From: Phycisphaerae bacterium
GTDB taxonomy: Bacteria > Planctomycetota > Phycisphaerae > UBA1845
Length of the DNA: 33,127 nucleotides
Reading direction: 5' to 3'
Assembly (NCBI GenBank): GCA_029260235.1
Contig: JAJDDP010000226.1
Location: 1 to 33,127 of the forward strand
The notes below the pieces were generated by a model, which was not told the origin of the DNA, did no database searches, and worked only from the letters and a program-made list of their open reading frames with translations. The translations under genes were made by a program, and so were the position numbers. Every line of letters starts with the position of its first letter. The stretch's first letter is position 1. This document shows, in pieces, positions 7,850 through 16,433 of this stretch.

Positions 7850-9355
7850 ATGAAAATGCGCTGGCTTTGTCGACTATGCACTCTGTCTTGCCTGCTCGAC
7901 GCAGCCCCGCTGTTGGCTGACATCACCCAAGATCAAGTGCTGGTGGTCTATAACTCAGCCTCAGCCGAGGGGACGACCTTGGCTGACACCTATCTCGCCG
8001 CCCATCCGGGGATCCCGCTCGCCAACGTAGTGGACTTGAACGACGCGGCTTTGCTGGTAGCTGACATCACCCAGGCTGACTTCATCAGTCGGGTTCGCGA
8101 TCCGATCCGGGCATATTTGTCAGCACCTGGCCTGCCCGGGCCTTCTGACATCATCTCGATGGTGCTGATTCGCCCCATGCCCCACCGCATCTTGGATAGC
8201 GACGACGCCCTGGTCGGCGATGCCCCCAACAATGCGGTCAACGAGCTCCTTGCTGGGGATGCGACCTATGCCTCTCTTGATGCCGAACTGGTTCTTCTTT
8301 GGCAAGACCTGTTTTCGGGCGAAGCCGGTGGAACCATGGATAGCCTCTCCGACAATTTGATCGACAACCCTTACCACCAAGACCCCACACCCATCGACGC
8401 CTTTGACCGCACTGACATCACCACTGCGCGAGCATTTACAAACGAGTCCGACATCGTGTGGGTGCTGACCACCGGCCTCAACAAGCTGACCCCCGGCGAC
8501 ATGTATTTAGTCTGCCGCATAGATGGTAACAGCCTAGCCGAGGCTGAGGCTCTGATTGACCGATCCTTGGTGATCGACCTGGACAAGCCTAACGTCCGCA
8601 TCTTATTCGACGAATACGATCTGAGCACCGGCGCTGACCTGGATGACGATCCGCTGTTCAGTCTCAACGACCCTTTCCTGGCTGGGGATGATCTTGAGGA
8701 AACCCGAGATTTACTCTTGGCTGACGGATGGGATGTTCGCTACGACGACACCTTTGATTTCATCACTGGGGCCGAGGAAACGTCGACTCTGATCGCCTAC
8801 ACCTCCTACGGTGAGAACCACAGCCTAAGCGGCTTGGGTGAGAATCCGCCCGGAGTCGGGACCTACATCGAGGATTTTGTTTTCGCGGCGGGGGCGTACT
8901 TCCATAGTTTCGAGTCCTACAACGCCAGGGCCCTGAATGGGTTGGCCACACGATTCAATCAGGAGCAGTGTGCCGACTTCCTGGCCTCGGGCGGTACCTT
9001 TGCCGTCGGGGCGGTGTTCGAGCCGTTCACCTTTACCGCACCAGACCAGGAGTGGATTCTCGGCGGTTTGATGGTCCGCAACATGTGCTTTGCCGAGGCT
9101 GCTTATTCGGGTTTGCCCGCGCTGAGCTGGCAGGCCATCGTCTTTGGCGATCCCTTGGGCCGCTACATCCTTCCCATCGATTGCGACGGGGACTTTCAAA
9201 CCACGCTCGCCGATTTTCGAGTCGTGCAAAACTGCTTCAGCCAACCGGGCGTGCCAGCCGGCTGTGAATGCGTCGATGTGGATCACGATGGCGCCATAGA
9301 CGACCAGGAAGCCGCATTTTTCGCCATCGATTTGACCGGCCCCATGACTCCTTGA
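7850..9355 (+). CDS. Secreted TIGR03790-like protein with dockerin-like C-terminal tail
   Basis: The 501-residue product has a signal peptide (residues 1-23, ending PLLA). It continues with VLVVYNSASAEGTTLADTYLAAHPGIPLANVV split over residues 30-62, the opening typical of TIGR03790 proteins: a residue pair V-Y-N, an S-rich loop, then an A-x-x-Y-L-x-x-H-x-I-P segment. Later stretches such as LIAYTSYGENHS and the closing GLPALSWQAIVFGDPLGRY also fit. The tail from residue 444 (DCDGDFQTTLADF ... DVDHDGAIDDQEAAFF) carries two Ca-binding D-x-D-G loops as in dockerin type I or planctomycete dockerin-like domains. GGAAAGAGG upstream is a ribosome-binding site. The family's function is unknown; the fold of the first half recalls caspase-like or gingipain-like peptidases, but I cannot show catalytic residues. 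It is convergent with the next gene. Confidence 0.75.
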   Translation: MKMRWLCRLCTLSCLLDAAPLLADITQDQVLVVYNSASAEGTTLADTYLAAHPGIPLANVVDLNDAALLVADITQADFISRVRDPIRAYLSAPGLPGPSDIISMVLIRPMPHRILDSDDALVGDAPNNAVNELLAGDATYASLDAELVLLWQDLFSGEAGGTMDSLSDNLIDNPYHQDPTPIDAFDRTDITTARAFTNESDIVWVLTTGLNKLTPGDMYLVCRIDGNSLAEAEALIDRSLVIDLDKPNVRILFDEYDLSTGADLDDDPLFSLNDPFLAGDDLEETRDLLLADGWDVRYDDTFDFITGAEETSTLIAYTSYGENHSLSGLGENPPGVGTYIEDFVFAAGAYFHSFESYNARALNGLATRFNQEQCADFLASGGTFAVGAVFEPFTFTAPDQEWILGGLMVRNMCFAEAAYSGLPALSWQAIVFGDPLGRYILPIDCDGDFQTTLADFRVVQNCFSQPGVPAGCECVDVDHDGAIDDQEAAFFAIDLTGPMTP

Positions 9356-9401
9356 GCGGTCATCCTATCCCGAGCAGCCATCTACAGCACCCGCATTGTT
9401 C

Positions 9402-9415
9402 TTCGCCCGGGCGAA
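9402..9415. terminator. Perfect palindrome between convergent genes, possible bidirectional terminator
   Basis: TTCGCCCGGGCGAA is a perfect 14-base palindrome, extended by GCATT (9393-9397) pairing with AATGC across a short bulge. It lies in the 67-base gap between two convergent genes, where a shared terminator would be expected. T-runs are absent, so terminator activity is only inferred from position. Confidence 0.35.
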
Positions 9416-9422
9416 ATGCGAA

Positions 9423-10850
9423 CTAAGGGGCTTGAGCGTGAACGACCCAGCGTACCCCCATCGTCCGGCCCTTAGGATAAATTCCGGCGGGTATGTCGCT
9501 TGAGCCTATCGATGCCTTGAATTCGGTCCAGGAATATCGAGCGGTCTTCTCAATTAGGGCGGAGGACATCTCCCCTCTGACGTCGAGGGATGCAAGGGAT
9601 CCCTTTGCAAATGGCAACAACTGACCCACAAAATCGCCGATGACGTGGACAGCTACATCGGGGTCGCCGGCATGGACGATTCCCGACACGTCGCCGTTAA
9701 TCCAAAGCGTCGAACTGCTCTTGTTCGTGATTCGACCGACCAGATTACCACCGACGAAGATGCGCACGATCCCATCACCTTCAATGACGCCCTCCGCGGT
9801 AATGTCTCCGCCGATGACGACCTCGACTTGGCCCGAAACAGTGAGTGTTGAACTGAGGTCTCCATAAATATGCACGATTCCCCCGTTGCTTACCGTTATG
9901 TCCGCTTGGCAATCCCCCTTCACTAGCACCGTGGCTTTGTCCAGCACGTCAGGCGCTAAGAGCAGATCGCCCCCCGTTTGAACAGTCCATGTCCCCGTCG
10001 TCAAGAATCCGTTCTGCCAGTGCCAAACTGATCCGTGCAGCGGCGAGTCTTTGAGGACGTCGAAGTGCGTCGCAGCCAAGACGACTTCGTCCCATCGCCG
10101 CTTGAGAACGTCAAGCCTAGTGGCCTCATCGCGGCTCGCAGCAAGCTCTTGTTCGTACTGGGCATTGCCCAGGTGGTACGGTGTCGTCGGGCGTGGTGTG
10201 ACGCCGCTATCAAGCTGAATTGCTGGATCACGAGGCCAAGCTCGTTCGACCACGCTCGGCATGCGAGCAGAGTTCATAGTTCTACCCGACGTGCGGGCGA
10301 CCTCTCGAACTTCGTCCTCTCGGCCTGCCTTGACCAACTGGCTCGCCACCCGACCAAGCAGCATGGCAACCAGGGGCGATTCGGGCGATTCGCTCTTGAG
10401 TTTTTCATAAATCTCAAGATTCGCGGCGTCTTCTCCCAGATATTGATTCAAAGCAACAAGATCCATCAAATCATAGCTGTAGCGCTGCGTACCCTTATTG
10501 TTTGTAGCCCGCATCTCCGCAGCGTCACGTCGCTCCTGAAGTGCATCCAGAGCCGGCGGATACTTCTCGCCCAGCTCCACGATTTGAACCAGTAAGAACG
10601 ACAACCGCACGCCTATGAAGGAAGGGCTAACCTTGGCACCTTCGTCGAAGCACCAAAGCAATTTAGCCAGGGCCTCCTCGTACAGGCCTTGCTCGGCAAG
10701 CTTCCCAGCCTGCTGCTTGACTTGCATTGGGTCGGCATCTTGCTCGACCACGGCGGGCGATGGTCCGGCAGCAAACACGAGACCGACCACAATCATTACA
10801 TTGGATAGAATGTACACGGCAAGCTCCCTAACAGGACTCATTGCTAACAT
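9423..10850 (-). CDS. Exported helical-repeat protein with bactofilin-like beta-solenoid C-terminus
   Basis: The 475-residue product has an N-terminal hydrophobic segment (about residues 10-28) that could be a signal peptide. Residues about 40-210 are helical and TPR-like, for example KLAEQGLYEEALAKLLWCF. Residues about 285-430 are short beta repeats with Gly-Asp or Gly-Gly turns (VLVKGDCQADITV, VHIYGDLSSTLTV, VEVVIGGDITAEG, LWINGDVSG, VHVIGDFVG), resembling polymer-forming bactofilin or a right-handed beta-helix. Classical bactofilins are small and cytoplasmic, so an exported TPR fusion would be unusual. Start at 10850 is chosen because it is the first ATG after a candidate promoter; 10841 is a second choice. 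The product is a hypothetical structural or scaffold protein. Confidence 0.7.
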   Translation of the reverse strand: MLAMSPVRELAVYILSNVMIVVGLVFAAGPSPAVVEQDADPMQVKQQAGKLAEQGLYEEALAKLLWCFDEGAKVSPSFIGVRLSFLLVQIVELGEKYPPALDALQERRDAAEMRATNNKGTQRYSYDLMDLVALNQYLGEDAANLEIYEKLKSESPESPLVAMLLGRVASQLVKAGREDEVREVARTSGRTMNSARMPSVVERAWPRDPAIQLDSGVTPRPTTPYHLGNAQYEQELAASRDEATRLDVLKRRWDEVVLAATHFDVLKDSPLHGSVWHWQNGFLTTGTWTVQTGGDLLLAPDVLDKATVLVKGDCQADITVSNGGIVHIYGDLSSTLTVSGQVEVVIGGDITAEGVIEGDGIVRIFVGGNLVGRITNKSSSTLWINGDVSGIVHAGDPDVAVHVIGDFVGQLLPFAKGSLASLDVRGEMSSALIEKTARYSWTEFKASIGSSDIPAGIYPKGRTMGVRWVVHAQAP

Positions 10851-10865
10851 TCCGAACTAACCCTA

Positions 10866-10894
10866 ATCATACCAGCCTTGTGGTCTGCGGTCAT
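10866..10894 (-). promoter_or_regulatory. Candidate promoter of the bactofilin-like gene
   Basis: On the minus strand ATGACC (10894-10889) and TATGAT (10871-10866, five of six matches) are separated by 17 bases, and TGG before the -10 makes it an extended -10. The predicted leader is only about ten bases before the ATG at 10850. Confidence 0.4.
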
Positions 10895-11100
10895 CATCCC
10901 GAAGAATTGCCAGAAAAATCTGTGCTGGCGACATCTCTTGGGCCTTGTAGTTGGGAGGCCTTCCGCCCTCAAGGGCCATGGTCGACGCCGTGAAGACGCA
11001 CATCGTAACCGGCTAGCGATGAGCTAACCCGAAGTCCCTGTCACCATGCGGCTGAGGATGTCGTTGCATTGGCAGGGCCGTTCGGGTTCAATGCCTCTCG

Positions 11101-12261
11101 ATGAGCACTGCCCCAGCCCCAGAGACGAAGTACAACTTCGACCGCGTTGCGCGTCTGGTGATATCGACGCTCGTCGCCGTGGGCTTATTCTTGTTGTTAC
11201 GCTTCTTGTCTGACGTGCTGCTGCCATTTGCCGCGGCAGTTCTCTTGGCCTATCTGTTGAACCCGGTCGTCGAGCTGCTTGACCGGCGAATCCAGCGCCG
11301 TGCGGTCAGCGTCGCCCTTACCGTCGGCATCGTCTTTGTAGTCATCGCCGGCGTGACGACTGCGGTGATCCCTTTGCTGCACCGAGAAATCAGCGACATC
11401 GCCCTGATCATCTCCGACCTGCGCGACGGCACAGCCTTGGCTGACGAGGAATCGTTCAACAATGCCTATCTAGCCTTTTACGAGTCCTCGTCTGCTCCAG
11501 TCAAAGCAGGCCTCGATCAAGTGACGGCCACGCTGAATAGCATCAACCTGGAACAAATGGTTCTATCGGCGGCCAAGAAGCTCGCCCCCGGCGTCTGGGG
11601 AGTCCTCAGTGGCGCCCTTAGTATGCTGCTGGGATTGATGGGGCTGATCATCGTATTGTTGTACTTGGTCTTCTTGCTCATCGACTATCCGAACTATCGG
11701 CGCCAGTGGAAGGATCTCCTACCTCCAAAGCATCGCGAAGGCATTGCCGAATTCTTCGAGGAATTCACCGCAGCCATGAGCCGCTACTTCCGCGGTCAAA
11801 CTCTGATCGCCATCATCGTGGGCGTACTCTTTGCGACGGGGTTCTCCCTCATAGGATTGCGGATGGGTATCCTGCTGGGCGTGTTCATAGGCCTGTTGAA
11901 CATGGTGCCTTATCTGCAAACAGTCGGGTTAGTGCCGGCACTATTCCTGGCCGTGATTCGGGCCATCGAAAACCCGGGCAGCGGATTGGTCATGTCAGCC
12001 GCGCTGGTGCTGGCTATCTTTGGTGTTGTACAGACCCTTCAGGACACCCTGCTCACTCCGCGTATCATGGGCAAATCCACCGGGCTAAAACCGATCACGA
12101 TTCTTCTAGGCATCTTCATCTGGGGCAAGCTGCTGGGCTTCCTCGGCGTGTTGCTAGCCATCCCCTTGACCTGCCTGGGCATCGCCTACTACCGGCGTTT
12201 CGTGCTCAATCGTGAGTTCGCCGTGCCGGGGCAGGATGGGCAGAATCAAAGTCTAACCTAA
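11101..12261 (+). CDS. AI-2E family transporter / PerM-like permease
   Basis: The 386-residue protein has the layout of the AI-2E exporter (PerM/TqsA) family. There are two to three helices near the N-terminus, including LLPFAAAVLLAYLLNPVVELLDRR. A soluble middle region (about residues 90-170) follows, then a five-helix C-terminal block with RYFRGQTLIAIIVGVLF, LGVFIGLLNMVPYLQTVG and LLTPRIMGKSTGLKPITILL, the last two being strong family signatures. Family members export small molecules or ions; some are autoinducer-2 transporters, others Na/H antiporters, so the substrate cannot be read from sequence. There is no evident Shine-Dalgarno before the ATG at 11101. The 250-base gap upstream separates it from the divergent bactofilin-like gene. 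Confidence 0.92.
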   Translation: MSTAPAPETKYNFDRVARLVISTLVAVGLFLLLRFLSDVLLPFAAAVLLAYLLNPVVELLDRRIQRRAVSVALTVGIVFVVIAGVTTAVIPLLHREISDIALIISDLRDGTALADEESFNNAYLAFYESSSAPVKAGLDQVTATLNSINLEQMVLSAAKKLAPGVWGVLSGALSMLLGLMGLIIVLLYLVFLLIDYPNYRRQWKDLLPPKHREGIAEFFEEFTAAMSRYFRGQTLIAIIVGVLFATGFSLIGLRMGILLGVFIGLLNMVPYLQTVGLVPALFLAVIRAIENPGSGLVMSAALVLAIFGVVQTLQDTLLTPRIMGKSTGLKPITILLGIFIWGKLLGFLGVLLAIPLTCLGIAYYRRFVLNREFAVPGQDGQNQSLT

Positions 12262-12323
12262 TCGAAGCCTTGATGGTCTTGACTGTCGAAATGTGGCTAA
12301 GGATCGAAGATAGGCAACGGTCC

Positions 12324-12352
12324 TTGAGAATCGGACCCGCATCCTGTAGCGT
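12324..12352 (+). promoter_or_regulatory. Candidate promoter of the small lipoprotein gene
   Basis: TTGAGA (12324-12329, five of six matches) and TAGCGT (12347-12352) are spaced by 17 bases upstream of the ATG at 12437. The -10 is poor, so support is weak. Confidence 0.25.
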
Positions 12353-12436
12353 TCCGGGTCGGGTCGGTGGATCGGATAAATCCAACTGACCCCGCTTGCA
12401 CAAAAACGAATGGCCGGATTTCTTAGGAGGACACCA

Positions 12437-12901
12437 ATGGTATTACGCGTGCTTTGTTCGGTAGCTTTCCTGGCGGTGACGGCGACAGCTGGCTGTGCAA
12501 CCCAAGCTCCTTCCGGAGGTGGCGGGGGAGCTGCGGAAGACATGGCCGACGACGATGTCCAGGACAACTCCGCCACCGTAACCATTGTCGAAGGGTTCGG
12601 CGCCCAGACCCGCACCGGCCAGGCCACCGGCGACGTAGAGTTTACCATCTGCGACGGGTGGTTTGCCGCAGAGCCCAACAACATACAGAATGTTGACGAC
12701 AGCCTCTCGATGACCATCCGCGCATCCGGCGATCAGAATCTCAGGCTCATGGTTATTTGCGGTCAAAGCACATTTTGCGGCTCGGGCGGAACGTCCCAGG
12801 AAATCTTCCGCTTCTGGACCACGGGATCATGCGACGTATACGTTGGCACTGCCGATGAGGGCGGGACGGCAGAGTATACGCTGGAATTCATAGAAAACTG
12901 A
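12437..12901 (+). CDS. Small exported protein, probable lipoprotein, function unknown
   Basis: The ATG at 12437 follows AGGAGG with a six-base gap, an almost ideal ribosome-binding site, so it is preferred over an in-frame ATG at 12410. The 154-residue product starts with a short hydrophobic signal (VLRVLCSVAFLAVTATAGC); T-A-G-C is an acceptable though not ideal lipobox, making Cys20 a possible lipidation site. A Gly-rich flexible linker (SGGGGGAAED) follows, then a beta-rich domain of about 110 residues with four cysteines (CDGWF, MVICG, TFCGSG, GSCDVYV), possibly disulfide bonded. I recognise no family. The C-terminal half, with F-R-F-W and Y-T-L-E-F, weakly recalls PPC-type beta-sandwich domains of secreted proteins. 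Confidence 0.75.
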   Translation: MVLRVLCSVAFLAVTATAGCATQAPSGGGGGAAEDMADDDVQDNSATVTIVEGFGAQTRTGQATGDVEFTICDGWFAAEPNNIQNVDDSLSMTIRASGDQNLRLMVICGQSTFCGSGGTSQEIFRFWTTGSCDVYVGTADEGGTAEYTLEFIEN

Positions 12902-13022
12902 TTGCGCCCGTCGGCATCCGTGCAGATCAGAAGTCTACGACCCGGAAGACCGGTTGGATCGGCGCCATGCCGGAGAGCCCATCCTCGACCGAAAGGCCAA
13001 CCCGGGTTCCCGTTCCCAATCG

Positions 13023-14012
13023 CTACACATAGCTGTGTAGTGTTTTCATATAGTTGGCCCGTTCAAACGCAGCTGGGTCGGAACAAGACCTCTGGCTCAT
13101 GCTCCCCTTCATCTGGGTGATAGAGTCGTACTCGTGTTCCTCCATCCAGATCTTGAGATCTTCCAGGACCTGGGTGATCTTGGCGGGGCCTTCCCGCAAT
13201 AGGACAGAACACATTTGGGTTACATCAGCCCCAACCATGATCAACTTCAGCACATCGTATGCCGTCTTAATGCCGGTCGTGGCCGCAAAATCAGTCTTGA
13301 CAATGCCCTTGAGGATGGCGATCCAACGCAACGGTAAGCGCATTTCTTGAGAACTCGAAAAAACCAGATGGGGCACAACTTCCAGTTGTTCCAGATCGAT
13401 GTCGGGTTGATAGAAGCGATTGAACAAGACCAACGCATCCGCACCGGCCTGCTCGAACTTGCGGGCCATGAAGGGCAAGGAGCTAAAGTATGGGCCAATC
13501 TTCATCGCCACCGGGATGGTAACCTCGGCCTTGACCGCTTTGAGAATTTGAATGTAGAGGCCTTCTACATCTGGGCCGGACATCTTCGGGTTGGTGGCGG
13601 TGAAATAGACGTTCAATTCCAGTGCGTCGGCGCCGGCTTCTTGGGCCCGCTTGGCGTAGTCGATCCAACCGCCCACTGAATTCCCGTTCAGGCTGGCGAT
13701 CACCGGAATGTTCACCGCTTCTTTGGACGCGGCGATCAGCTTGAGATACTCGTCCGGTCCAAGGTGGTAGTCAGCCGCTGGCGGAAAGTAGGAAAGCGAT
13801 TCGGCAAAACTCTCCACGCCGTGGTCCATGTGATGGTCCAACTCGGCGTTGTCGTGGGTGATCTGCTCCTCAAACAGGGAGTGCAGTACGACCGCAGCCG
13901 CACCGGCATCCTCCAACTGACGGATCGAACCAAGCTCAGCCGTCAACGGTCCTGCCGAGGGCACGATCGGATTGGCCAATTTCAAACCCATATAGGTCGT
14001 CGAAAGATCCAT
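13023..14012 (-). CDS. Dihydroorotate dehydrogenase-like flavoprotein (PRK07565-like), not classical PyrD
   Basis: The ATG at 14012 has AGGAG about ten bases upstream and gives the normal family start MDLSTTYMGLKLANPIVPSAGP split over residues 1-22, so longer frames are rejected. The 329-residue TIM-barrel protein has class 1 dihydroorotate-dehydrogenase motifs: NPIVPSAGP, NIPVIASLNG, an Asn-rich FMN-binding region, and a C-terminal phosphate-binding region around ATTGIKTAYDVLKLIMVGAD. Where class 1A enzymes have N-L-S-C-P-N with a catalytic Cys, this protein reads ELNVYFTATNP (residues 132-142), so the catalytic Cys is missing. This matches a known group of dihydroorotate-dehydrogenase-like proteins of unproven function. 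It probably binds FMN; a role in pyrimidine synthesis should not be assumed. Confidence 0.9.
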   Translation of the reverse strand: MDLSTTYMGLKLANPIVPSAGPLTAELGSIRQLEDAGAAAVVLHSLFEEQITHDNAELDHHMDHGVESFAESLSYFPPAADYHLGPDEYLKLIAASKEAVNIPVIASLNGNSVGGWIDYAKRAQEAGADALELNVYFTATNPKMSGPDVEGLYIQILKAVKAEVTIPVAMKIGPYFSSLPFMARKFEQAGADALVLFNRFYQPDIDLEQLEVVPHLVFSSSQEMRLPLRWIAILKGIVKTDFAATTGIKTAYDVLKLIMVGADVTQMCSVLLREGPAKITQVLEDLKIWMEEHEYDSITQMKGSMSQRSCSDPAAFERANYMKTLHSYV

Positions 14013-14244
14013 CAGAAAAATCTCCTCGCATGAGCAACAGCTTATTCCCAGACACACGCCAACCCCACGCTACTCCACACATGCAATAAGCGTGCCATCT
14101 GACTTCCCGGACAGCTTCCCCTCGATTAGTGGGCCTTGCAAGCACAAGCTAGCCAAGCACTCCGCGCAAACCCACGAAATGGTGGGGCAATTGACCTAAG
14201 CAGCACGTTAGGGACCACACCACCCCTGAATGGACCGCTCCGAC

Positions 14245-14272
14245 TTGCAAGGCCATTCTGCCCACCTATGAT
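14245..14272 (+). promoter_or_regulatory. Candidate leaderless promoter of hemL
   Basis: TTGCAA (14245-14250, four of six) and TATGAT (14267-14272, five of six) are spaced by 16 bases. The -10 ends six bases before the ATG at 14279, so the transcript would begin at or next to the start codon. No Shine-Dalgarno is visible, in agreement with leaderless translation. Confidence 0.45.
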
Positions 14273-14278
14273 GCCCCC

Positions 14279-15604
14279 ATGGCAGATGCAATGATCCACA
14301 ATCGCTTGGAGGCCTCTGATCGCTGCTGCAAAGCCGCGGTCCAGGTGATGCCCGGTGGCGTGAATTCACCGGTACGAGCCTTTGGCGCGGTCGGCGGCAC
14401 GCCGCCCTTCATAGTCAAGGGCGCAGGTCCCATCCTCACCGACGTCGATGGCAACGACTACCTGGACTACGTGTGCAGCTGGGGCGCAATCATCCTGGGC
14501 CACGCTGATAAGCGAATCGAAGCCGCCGTCTCCAAGGCCGCAGCTAAGGGATGCTCGTTCGGAGCCCCGACGGAGTTGGAAACGCAACTAGCTGAGTTAG
14601 TGGTCTCCCTCTTTGATTCCATAGACATGGTACGATTCGTCAGTTCCGGCACCGAAGCTGTCATGAGCGCCATCCGCTTGGCCCGGGCCTACACCGATCG
14701 CGGCAAGATCATCAAGTGCAAAGGCTGCTATCACGGCCACTCCGATGCCATGCTGGTTGAAGCAGGCTCTGGAGCGGCCACCCTTGGTCAACCGTCATCT
14801 CCGGGTATCCCAGCCGGATCAGCCGCAGACACCCTGCTCATGCCCTACAACGATCTAGCCGCAGCCAAGAAGCTCTTCGCCGAGCACGGGGCAAGCATCG
14901 CCGCGATCATCATCGAGCCGATCGCCGGCAATATGGGCATGATCTTGCCCGACGACGGCTACTTGGCGGGGCTGCGGGCCCTTTGTGACCAAAATAAATC
15001 GCTGCTCATCTTTGATGAGGTAATCACCGGCTTTCGCGTCTCTCGTTCCGGTGCGCAGGGGCTGTTTGGCCTCAAACCCGACCTAACCTGCCTCGGGAAA
15101 ATCTTGGGCGGCGGACTCCCCGTAGCTGCATTTGGCGGGCGAAGAGAAATCATGAAACGCATCTCACCCGCTGGCCCGGTGTATCAAGCTGGGACGCTGT
15201 CGGGAAATCCGCTGGCGATGGCCGCCGGATTGGCTGCCCTGCAGGCACTGGCTGAGCCCGACATCTACCAGGCGCTGCGCGACCGCGCCGCCCTGCTGGC
15301 CGAAGGGCTCTCCGCGGCGGCCGAGGAGGCCGGCATTGCTGTTCAAGTGACTCGATGTGGCAGCATGGGATCCATTTTCTTCGCCGACAGGCCGGTCAAG
15401 AATTTCGCCGACGCTCGCAAGTGCGACACCAAACTCCACGCTCGCTGGTTCCACGCCATGCTAGAACGAGGCATATACCTGGCTCCCTCGCAATTCGAGT
15501 GTTTCTTCGTCTCGACTGCCCATGAAGTCGAGCATATTGAAAAGACTATCGAAGCCGCCGAAGATGCTTTTGCCGCGATTGCAAACGACAAGGACGTCGC
15601 CTAA
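14279..15604 (+). CDS. hemL: Glutamate-1-semialdehyde 2,1-aminomutase
   Basis: This PLP enzyme turns glutamate-1-semialdehyde into 5-aminolevulinate, the last step of the C5 route to tetrapyrroles such as heme. The 441-residue product is close to the family's usual length and is colinear with it. Visible motifs are MPGGVNSPVRAF near the N-terminus, the cofactor-binding region VRFVSSGTEAVMSAIRLARA, CYHGHSDAMLVEAGSG, the Asp of LLIFDEVITGFR (PLP ring contact), and Lys274 in CLGKILGGGLPVAAFGG, which forms the Schiff base. The C-terminus keeps GTLSGNPLAMAAG. It heads a probable operon with a membrane protein (17 bases downstream) and a VKOR-DsbA fusion. The ATG at 14279 is supported by a candidate leaderless promoter. 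Confidence 0.97.
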   Translation: MADAMIHNRLEASDRCCKAAVQVMPGGVNSPVRAFGAVGGTPPFIVKGAGPILTDVDGNDYLDYVCSWGAIILGHADKRIEAAVSKAAAKGCSFGAPTELETQLAELVVSLFDSIDMVRFVSSGTEAVMSAIRLARAYTDRGKIIKCKGCYHGHSDAMLVEAGSGAATLGQPSSPGIPAGSAADTLLMPYNDLAAAKKLFAEHGASIAAIIIEPIAGNMGMILPDDGYLAGLRALCDQNKSLLIFDEVITGFRVSRSGAQGLFGLKPDLTCLGKILGGGLPVAAFGGRREIMKRISPAGPVYQAGTLSGNPLAMAAGLAALQALAEPDIYQALRDRAALLAEGLSAAAEEAGIAVQVTRCGSMGSIFFADRPVKNFADARKCDTKLHARWFHAMLERGIYLAPSQFECFFVSTAHEVEHIEKTIEAAEDAFAAIANDKDVA

Positions 15605-15621
15605 ACAGGAGGAAATTTACC

Positions 15622-16392
15622 ATGAAAAAACTCCCTCCCGAAAACTCGGACAAACCCACCTTCGATCTGGAAAACTGCCAGGACTACGCAGGGGCCTTGG
15701 GCATCGTTGCCTCGGTTCGGGCGCTCTTTTTGCTATTGCTCATCGTTTCCCTGCTGACCCATGCCGGTGCATATTCGATGGCCCACTGGAAGGCTGACTG
15801 GACGACACCGACTTCGCCCCAGCCCCCGCCCAATAGCGCCGAACCGGCCGAAGCGCTTCCGTCCCTCGTGGCCGCCCAGGTCGACATGGAACTGCCTGAA
15901 ACCGAGCAAGCGCCGGCAACGACACTGCCAGTCAGGTCGGGCGGCATATCCGTTGACCCGCTGACGGTCCGCCATGCGATCGTGCTCGGGCTGCCCGTAA
16001 CCGCCTTCGTTGGGACCATGAGCTGCATCATGCTCTTGCTGTGTTATTTACTGGCCTTGAACATCGAGCTCTCAGGCCGACTGGGCGGTGTCCAGGGCAC
16101 CATTGCCGCACTCTTCTGGATGGGCGTGGTACTTATACTGCTATTGCCCTGGGGGGATTGGCTTGGCGTTTCAGTGATTCCCCTCACTGGCGTATTCATG
16201 CAGGCCGACGACGTGCTGAGCTTGCCTCATTCATTCGCCGGATCAGCCCGAGAGATTCAACATTACGCGCGGTACCTAGGATATCCTCTGCTAACATTGC
16301 TCATTGTACTGGTGGCTGATCAGCGCTACGCCAAAGGGTACCGGCTAGCCCAGCGACAAGTCGAAGCCTGGCTGCATGTAAAGCGGATCTAA
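15622..16392 (+). CDS. Four-helix membrane protein of unknown function in the hemL operon
   Basis: ACAGGAGGAAATTTACC before the ATG contains a near-perfect Shine-Dalgarno, the strongest in the window, and the gene starts 17 bases after hemL. The 256-residue product has a membrane helix at about residues 27-50. A Pro/Glu/Ala-rich extracytoplasmic linker (about 60-105, with PTSPQPPPNSAEPAEALP) follows, then three further helices (about 119-147, 160-178, 217-232) and a basic C-terminus. There is no cysteine pair that would mark it as a thiol carrier. I recognise no family. Its position between hemL and a disulfide-forming oxidase hints at a role in maturing membrane heme or thiol proteins, which is inference from context only. 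Confidence 0.8.
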   Translation: MKKLPPENSDKPTFDLENCQDYAGALGIVASVRALFLLLLIVSLLTHAGAYSMAHWKADWTTPTSPQPPPNSAEPAEALPSLVAAQVDMELPETEQAPATTLPVRSGGISVDPLTVRHAIVLGLPVTAFVGTMSCIMLLLCYLLALNIELSGRLGGVQGTIAALFWMGVVLILLLPWGDWLGVSVIPLTGVFMQADDVLSLPHSFAGSAREIQHYARYLGYPLLTLLIVLVADQRYAKGYRLAQRQVEAWLHVKRI

Positions 16393-16433
16393 GTTCTACC
16401 CTCGAGTTCCTTTACTACAAGCGATCACGCACC

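Noticed and set aside
11706..12215. Open frame on the plus strand inside the AI-2E transporter gene
   Set aside because: Out-of-frame shadow of a strongly supported transporter; rich in Arg, His and Ser, as expected for a shadow frame.
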